Source: Hymenobacter psoromatis
GTDB taxonomy: Bacteria; Bacteroidota; Bacteroidia; Cytophagales; Hymenobacteraceae
Reading direction: 5' to 3'
DNA: 64,000 nucleotides
NCBI GenBank assembly: GCA_001596155.1
Contig: CP014771.1
Coordinates: forward strand, 4,464,001 to 4,528,000
Shown piece after piece: positions 59,586 through 64,000 of this stretch. The notes beneath the pieces are model-generated. The model ran no database searches and had not been told where the DNA came from. It was given only the letters and a program-made list of their open reading frames with translations. A program made the position numbers and the translations under genes. Each line of letters begins with the position of its first letter. The stretch's first letter is position 1.

Positions 59586-60422
59586 CTAATCCACGCTGGC
59601 CAGCCGGGTTTCCTCCGGTCCCAGCTCTACCAAACCTTGCTTGTAGAGTGAGCCAAGGGCTTTTTTGAAGACTTTTTTGCTCATGCCGAGGCGGCGGTAC
59701 ACGTCGTCGGCCAGGCTCTTGTCGCCGAGGGGTAGGCGGCCGTCGGGGCGCTGTTTGAGGGCGGCTAGCACGAGGGCGGCGGCACTTTCCACCTCGTCGT
59801 AGCCGGCCTGGCCGAGGCGCACGTCGAGCTTGCCATCGGGCCGAACCAGGCGCAGGTGGCCGGGCAGCAGCTCGCCAATGCGCAGCGGCCGGAATACTTC
59901 ATTGGAATAAAGCAGGCCGGCGTGCGTGCCATTCACAATGACCGAGTAGCCGAGCGGCGTTTCTTCGGCAATGAGCACCTGCACGGCCTCGCCCACCGCG
60001 CCCACGAATGGCTCGGGGCTCAGAAAGCGCTGCCACTTGGCCGAGGCCACGAGGCGGTCGGTGGCCTCGTCAAGGTACACGTACACCAGCACGCGGTCGC
60101 CCACGCGCACGTCCTGGCGCTGGTTGGCGTGGGGTAGGAGCAGGTCTTTTTCAAGGCCCCAGTCGAGGAAGGCACCGGGCGCGCCCACGTCGCGCACGGT
60201 GAGCGCGGCAAAGCTATCGACCACCGCCAGCGGCTCTAACGTGGTGGCAATGAGGCGGTCCTCTGAATCGCGGTACACGAATACGCGAATGATATCGCCC
60301 ACGTGCGCGCCCACCGGGCGGTATTTCTCGGGCAGCAGCAGGTCGCCGTCGTCGCTGGTCAGGTAGAAGCCGATGCTGACTTCGCGGACTATTTCGAGGT
60401 CGTTAAAATCGCCGAGACGCAT
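59586..60422 (-). CDS. CvfB/YitL-family S1-like RNA-binding protein
   Basis: From the ATG at 60422 (MRLGDFNDLEIVREVSIGFY) the product is 278 residues. Three S1-like OB repeats (about residues 1-60, 65-130, 140-210) are followed by a C-terminal winged helix ending SKKVFKKALGSLYKQGLV. The whole-length pattern fits the CvfB family (S1-like RNA-binding, linked to virulence-gene control in Staphylococcus). RNA binding is expected from the family; targets are unknown. An upstream in-frame ATG at 60503 gives 27 residues without family support. Confidence 0.88.
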   Translation of the reverse strand: MRLGDFNDLEIVREVSIGFYLTSDDGDLLLPEKYRPVGAHVGDIIRVFVYRDSEDRLIATTLEPLAVVDSFAALTVRDVGAPGAFLDWGLEKDLLLPHANQRQDVRVGDRVLVYVYLDEATDRLVASAKWQRFLSPEPFVGAVGEAVQVLIAEETPLGYSVIVNGTHAGLLYSNEVFRPLRIGELLPGHLRLVRPDGKLDVRLGQAGYDEVESAAALVLAALKQRPDGRLPLGDKSLADDVYRRLGMSKKVFKKALGSLYKQGLVELGPEETRLASVD

Positions 60423-60636
60423 AGTAAAGAAGAGCGGCACACGCCATGAGTGAAGGGGCCGCGAAGGTAGGGCCGCTTGGCGCGGACCGGCGCAGCAAGC
60501 CAAAACCAGGATTTTTTAGCATCCTCGGGGGAATTGTTGGTTTGTACGGAAAAATACTATAAAATTCGCATGAAATCAGTTAAATTTGATAAAATAAACT
60601 TTATTGTCTCCGTGAGGATTATATTTTCTTTGCCTT

Positions 60637-61122
60637 ATGACTAGTCGTTTTACATCCTGCTTCCTGGTGCTTATGGGTTGCTCAGCTGGCTTTGCGCAGG
60701 CCCAGGGTTCCTCCCGTTTGACCCTGGCTTCGTCCGGGCCGCTGCCCGCTGGCAGTGCGTCCCTGGCTGCGGTTGCGGCCCCTACCCCCGGCCTCCCGTT
60801 CAAGGCTGATTCCATCTTCGTGAACCCCGAGGTGCGGCCCCAGTTTGCGGGGGGAGAGACTGGCCTGCGCGAGTATCTGATGAAAAGCCTGCGCTATCCC
60901 GAGCAGGCGTTGCGTCAGCACGTGAGCGGCAAGGTGTATGTGCGCTTCATCCTCAGTGCCACCGGCCACATTACCGACGCCACCGTGTTGCGCGGCCCCG
61001 GCTCGGGCCTCAACGAAGAGGGCTTGCGCCTGGTGTGGCTGATGCCGGCCTGGCAGCCCGCCCGCCAGCAGGGGCAGGCCGTGCGGGTGTCGTGCACGCT
61101 GCCCATCACGTTTCAGGAGTAA
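60637..61122 (+). CDS. TonB C-terminal domain protein with lipoprotein-like signal
   Basis: The 161-residue protein begins MTSRFTSCFLVLMGC, a signal with a lipobox-like LMGC (Cys15). A short Ser/Ala/Pro linker follows. The TonB_C domain (about residues 72-158) has GGETGLREYLMKSLRYPEQAL, GKVYVRFILSATGHITDATVLRG and the last strand VRVSCTLPITFQE. Unlike classical TonB it lacks an N-terminal membrane anchor and a long Pro-rich arm, so energy transduction in the usual way is unlikely; many Bacteroidota encode such free TonB_C proteins. Confidence 0.82.
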   Translation: MTSRFTSCFLVLMGCSAGFAQAQGSSRLTLASSGPLPAGSASLAAVAAPTPGLPFKADSIFVNPEVRPQFAGGETGLREYLMKSLRYPEQALRQHVSGKVYVRFILSATGHITDATVLRGPGSGLNEEGLRLVWLMPAWQPARQQGQAVRVSCTLPITFQE

Positions 61123-61139
61123 CGGCCTGCCTACCCCCC

Positions 61140-63089
61140 TCACTGCGTGCTATACTGCACCACGCTGGGCTGGCCGAAGCTGAAATCGCTGAAATTATAC
61201 GAGTCGCGGTTGGTTTCGAACAGCCGCAGGCCATTGGCACTGAGCTGGCCGTGGGGGTAGTAGCCCAGCAAAAACTGAAAAGTGCGCAACACCGTGAGCT
61301 CATTGCGCAGGCGCAGGCCCAGGCCAAAGCCCGTGTAGGGCGCATCGCCGCCGAAGGGCGAGCCGCCGCCGATGCGCTCGTTCACCACCGCCATATCGGC
61401 AAAGGCCAGGATGGCCACCCGGAAGCCCAGCAGCGAGAGCGGCGTATAGACGGTGCCCTCGTAGTTGGCCAGAAAGCGGCTGGTGGCCAGTATTTGCCCC
61501 GTGGGCCGGAAGCCGCGCACGCCGTCGGGGTTGCTGTTGACGCCGCTCAGCAGCACTTCGGCGGGGTAGCGATTGAAGCCCGCCGTGACGCGGGCGTTCA
61601 GCAGGTGGCGGCTCTGGTAGTTGCCCACCTGGTAGCGGCGCGTGAAATACAGCACCTGCCCACTGAGCAAGCCCTGCTCCCAGCCGCCATCGTTGATGCG
61701 CTGAAACGTGCCAAAATCCAGGCTGCCGTAGAGGTAGCCCTGGCGCTCGGAGTAGCCGGCCCCCGCGATGCGCGCGTCGATGTAGCGGCGCGGGCCCACG
61801 GTATTCCGCTCATAGCCAGTGGTGAGGCTGAGCAGCGTGCCGGCCGGCACGTCCTCGGTGCGGCCAAAGCCGAAAAGGTATTTATCCTTATAATAACGCC
61901 GCACCGAGTAGCCCACCGAGCCCAGAAAGATGGTGCGGGTGCGGTCGTCGGGGGTATTGGCGGGGTTGGTGGTGTGGTGCTCGTTGACGATGCTGCCCGC
62001 CACGATGAGGCGGCCGGGGTTTTCGTAGCCCAGGTCGTAGGAGCGCAGGCGCAGGGCGCGGCCCACCCACAGCGTTTGGCTGGTGTAGGAGCGTATCTGA
62101 AAATTAGGCTGCTCGCCCGGCAGCGGGGGCGCGTCGCGCGGCAGCACCAGGCGAATGTTGAACACGTCGGACGTGAACGCGCCCGCCCAGCGGGCGCTGG
62201 GCGAGTAGAAATCACGCCGCACGGACACCCCGCCCGAGTGCGACTCAAACTCATTGAAATAATGCCCCTCGGCATACACAAAGTTGCGGAATGGCACCCG
62301 GTAGCCCCCCTCGTAGCCCCAGGTCTGGGGCAGGTCGCGGCCGAACTGATAGCGGTTGCTGAGCTGATGACCCAGGCCCAGGAAGTTCTGGTCGCCGGCC
62401 GTCACCACGGCCTGGTTCAGCCCGCCGCGCAGCTCGTAGCCGCCCGTGAGACTGAACACGTCGGTAGTATATACCAGAATATCCACGCTGTCGCGGGTCG
62501 CGGTCGCCTCATTCACCAGCACGCGGGCGTCCAGAATTTCGTCGGTCTGGCGCAGCAGGCGCTCGCTTTCGGCCAGCGCCTGGGGCAGCAGCGGCTGGCC
62601 CGGCCGAAACAGCAGCACCTGCCGAATGCGCGAGCGCGCCGTGCGGATGTGCACGGCATTGCCCGACTTTTCCAGGAAGGTGCGCGGCTGGCGCAAGGAG
62701 TCATTCAGGCTGTAGCCGAAGGCATCGAAGGGCGTGATGGTGACGTGGCGCACAATCTTGAAGTTGTGCTGGTCGAACTGCCGGTTGAGCAGCACCGCGT
62801 CAAGGCCATGCTCTTCCTGGCGGGGCTTGGTGAGGCGAAAAAAAGCCGCCAGCGCCCGGCCCGCGATGGTTTTGCGGCGCGTGTAGCGCTCCAGGCTCAG
62901 GCGCAAGCGGTCTTCGTCGAAACGGCGACCCAGCGAGTCGGCAGGCACCGGCTCGGCGCTTTTGGCGGCGTGCAGCGAATCGGGCGGCACGGCCACGCGC
63001 GGCGTAAACTGCTGGGCGCGCACCCGGCCCGGCCCGCCCAGCAGCAAGCCCAGCACCAACAAGCACAGGAGAAAAATACTACGCGACAT
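61140..63089 (-). CDS. BamA/TamA-like outer-membrane beta-barrel protein
   Basis: From the ATG at 63089 (MSRSIFLLCLLVLGLLLGG) the product is 649 residues with a Sec signal ending near VRAQ. A POTRA-like domain is seen around residues 90-200 (RHVTITPFDAFGYSLNDSLR; SERLLRQTDEILDARVLV). A barrel of roughly 400 residues follows, with GVRGFRPTGQILATSRFLANYEG (the Omp85 R-G-F region) and the terminal SFGQPSVVQYSTQ. The single POTRA-like part suggests a simplified Omp85 protein; the substrate is unknown. It is convergent with the TonB_C gene. Confidence 0.8.
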   Translation of the reverse strand: MSRSIFLLCLLVLGLLLGGPGRVRAQQFTPRVAVPPDSLHAAKSAEPVPADSLGRRFDEDRLRLSLERYTRRKTIAGRALAAFFRLTKPRQEEHGLDAVLLNRQFDQHNFKIVRHVTITPFDAFGYSLNDSLRQPRTFLEKSGNAVHIRTARSRIRQVLLFRPGQPLLPQALAESERLLRQTDEILDARVLVNEATATRDSVDILVYTTDVFSLTGGYELRGGLNQAVVTAGDQNFLGLGHQLSNRYQFGRDLPQTWGYEGGYRVPFRNFVYAEGHYFNEFESHSGGVSVRRDFYSPSARWAGAFTSDVFNIRLVLPRDAPPLPGEQPNFQIRSYTSQTLWVGRALRLRSYDLGYENPGRLIVAGSIVNEHHTTNPANTPDDRTRTIFLGSVGYSVRRYYKDKYLFGFGRTEDVPAGTLLSLTTGYERNTVGPRRYIDARIAGAGYSERQGYLYGSLDFGTFQRINDGGWEQGLLSGQVLYFTRRYQVGNYQSRHLLNARVTAGFNRYPAEVLLSGVNSNPDGVRGFRPTGQILATSRFLANYEGTVYTPLSLLGFRVAILAFADMAVVNERIGGGSPFGGDAPYTGFGLGLRLRNELTVLRTFQFLLGYYPHGQLSANGLRLFETNRDSYNFSDFSFGQPSVVQYSTQ

Positions 63090-63285
63090 GGGGCACGGCG
63101 GCACTATGCGCAAGTTACGCCGGGCGGCGCGCGGCAGCGCCCGGTTTATGCGCCTGGCTCAACGCCAAATCTTCTTGCCAAGGTATGTTGCCGGCCGAGG
63201 GGGGTAGGAAAAATAAAGTACTAAATGCCGCGCGACGCGCCGCGGACGGAGAAACTTTTTCTAAAAAAATTAGCTTATCAAAAGC

Positions 63286-63316
63286 TTGCCAATTTCACTG
63301 GCTGGCGCTACTTTTA
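63286..63316 (+). promoter_or_regulatory. Promoter for the radical-SAM gene
   Basis: TTG at 63286-63288, exactly 20 bases, then TACTTTTA at 63309-63316, the same variant and spacing as the ssb promoter. The ATG follows 24 bases later. Confidence 0.5.
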
Positions 63317-63340
63317 CCCCCGTCAAACGACCTTTTGCCG

Positions 63341-64000
63341 ATGAACGAGCGCATTCAGGAGAAGCTAAGCATCTTAGCCGACGCCGCCAAGTACGACGTG
63401 TCGTGCAGCAGCAGCGGCGGCAAGCGCAAAAACGAGCAAAAAGGCCTCGGCAACGCCGAGGGCATGGGCATCTGCCACAGCTTTACGGAGGATGGCCGCT
63501 GCGTGAGTCTGCTCAAGATTTTGCTCACCAACCACTGCATCTTCGACTGCGCCTACTGCGTGTCGCGCCGCTCGAACGACGTGAAGCGCGCCGCCTTCAC
63601 CGTGGACGAAGTAGTAGATTTGACCATAAATTTCTATCGCCGCAATTACATCGAGGGTTTGTTCCTGAGCAGCGGCATTTTCAGCTCGCCCGACTACACG
63701 ATGGAGCGCCTGGTGCGCATCGTAAAAAAGCTGCGCACCGAACACAACTTCAACGGCTACATCCACGTCAAAACCATCCCCGGTGCCTCGCCCGAGCTGA
63801 TTCAGGAAGCCGGCCTCTACGCCGACCGCCTGAGCGTGAATATTGAATTGCCCTCGGAGCTGGCTTTGCAAAACCTGGCCCCGGAGAAAAACTACGCCGA
63901 GATTCTGACCCCGATGGCCCAGATTCGGGACGGCATTATTCAGCATAAAGAGGAGAAGGCGCTGTTCAAAAAGGTGCCGCAATTTGCCACCGCCGGCCAG
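63341..64000 (+). CDS. Putative DNA modification/repair radical-SAM protein (3' end cut by window edge)
   Basis: The first 220 residues are visible. The start is MNERIQEKLSILADAAKYDV. The radical-SAM cluster motif is CIFDCAYC (Cys66, Cys70, Cys73), followed by FLSSGIFSSPDYTMERL and GYIHVKTIPGASPELI. This closely fits the putative DNA modification/repair radical-SAM family (TIGR03916 as I recall), which is usually encoded beside a uracil-DNA-glycosylase-like partner (TIGR03915/DUF4130). The partner would lie just beyond the right edge. Activity is not established. Confidence 0.87.
   Translation, partial: MNERIQEKLSILADAAKYDVSCSSSGGKRKNEQKGLGNAEGMGICHSFTEDGRCVSLLKILLTNHCIFDCAYCVSRRSNDVKRAAFTVDEVVDLTINFYRRNYIEGLFLSSGIFSSPDYTMERLVRIVKKLRTEHNFNGYIHVKTIPGASPELIQEAGLYADRLSVNIELPSELALQNLAPEKNYAEILTPMAQIRDGIIQHKEEKALFKKVPQFATAGQ

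Larger units (their letters stand above)
7386..60788. repeat. Dispersed over-represented 9-mer GGGGTAGGG
   Basis: By eye I found 29 exact copies (21 in plus orientation, 8 as the complement), in genes and spacers alike. Plus copies start at 7386, 8487, 10510, 12139, 17225, 17964, 19567, 19733, 31106, 34111, 37425, 44470, 45111, 45155, 51937, 53056, 53729, 54150, 54629, 55809 and 59313. Complement copies start at 17990, 18501, 20063, 22938, 30379, 34306, 48851 and 60780. Many more near-copies have the form G4-8 TAG. About one copy is expected from base composition. Confidence 0.8.

Noticed and set aside
61035..63224. 729-residue plus-strand open frame opposite the BamA-like gene
   Set aside because: Composition (Ala/Gln/His/Arg) is that of a shadow frame; the minus-strand product has a signal peptide and barrel motifs.
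63374..63982. 202-residue minus-strand frame opposite the radical-SAM gene
   Set aside because: The plus strand encodes the CxxxCxxC protein in one uninterrupted frame; the minus frame has no motif.

Overview
The window reads as ordinary chromosome of a GC-rich Bacteroidota, most likely Hymenobacter or a close relative in the Cytophagales. The evidence is the gliding-motility lipoproteins GldB and GldD, a PorT-type outer-membrane barrel, the HU / TPR / tiny COX24-like ribosomal protein / RNase G block, and promoters of the Bacteroidota type (TTTG, about 19-20 bases, TAnnTTTG). The genus is inference; the phylum is well supported. No tRNA, rRNA, CRISPR array, IS transposase or prophage was seen. 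All counts and repeat alignments were made by eye.

Layout. 1-0.7 kb: a DUF4396 gene cut by the left edge, then two gene remnants. 0.7-8.4 kb: TamA-like and TamB genes (minus). 8.5-12.3 kb: a MoxR ATPase, a small membrane protein, a glycosyltransferase and gldB. 12.3-21.6 kb: PorT-like barrel, RNase G, COX24-like protein, TPR protein, HU, mutY, ssb, gldD, recG. 22-34 kb: a secreted protein, then a fatty-acid beta-oxidation block (acyl-CoA dehydrogenase, thiolase, FadJ-like fusion, MarR regulator, acyl-CoA ligase) split by a 2-kb AT-rich island. 34-47 kb: a ureohydrolase-fold protein, cytochrome b5-like protein, MurQ, two secreted proteins, the GTPases Der and Era, a membrane hydrolase, an AraC regulator, ferrochelatase, a PRC-barrel protein and two DUF2157-like membrane proteins. 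47.5-52.3 kb: DUF3800, uvrA and a VapBC-like pair. 52.3-59.5 kb: a complete trp operon (trpE-G-D-C-F-B-A, minus). 59.6-64 kb: CvfB-like S1 protein, a TonB C-terminal protein, a BamA-like barrel and a radical-SAM DNA-repair protein cut by the right edge.

Three patterns stand out. (1) The trp operon begins with a typical Bacteroidota promoter, a 19-residue leader peptide with adjacent Trp codons (MTFVATVSQSWWPSTFPRG) and an intrinsic terminator before trpE: a transcription attenuator. (2) Most intergenic spacers are bounded by inverted repeats whose arms start at, or within a few bases of, a stop codon. Several unrelated sequence families share this layout, some arms enclose the terminator, and some run into the N-terminal codons of the next gene. 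(3) The 9-mer GGGGTAGGG (or complement) occurs about 29 times, roughly one expected from composition, and in genes it is read in all frames, which points to a DNA-level cause.
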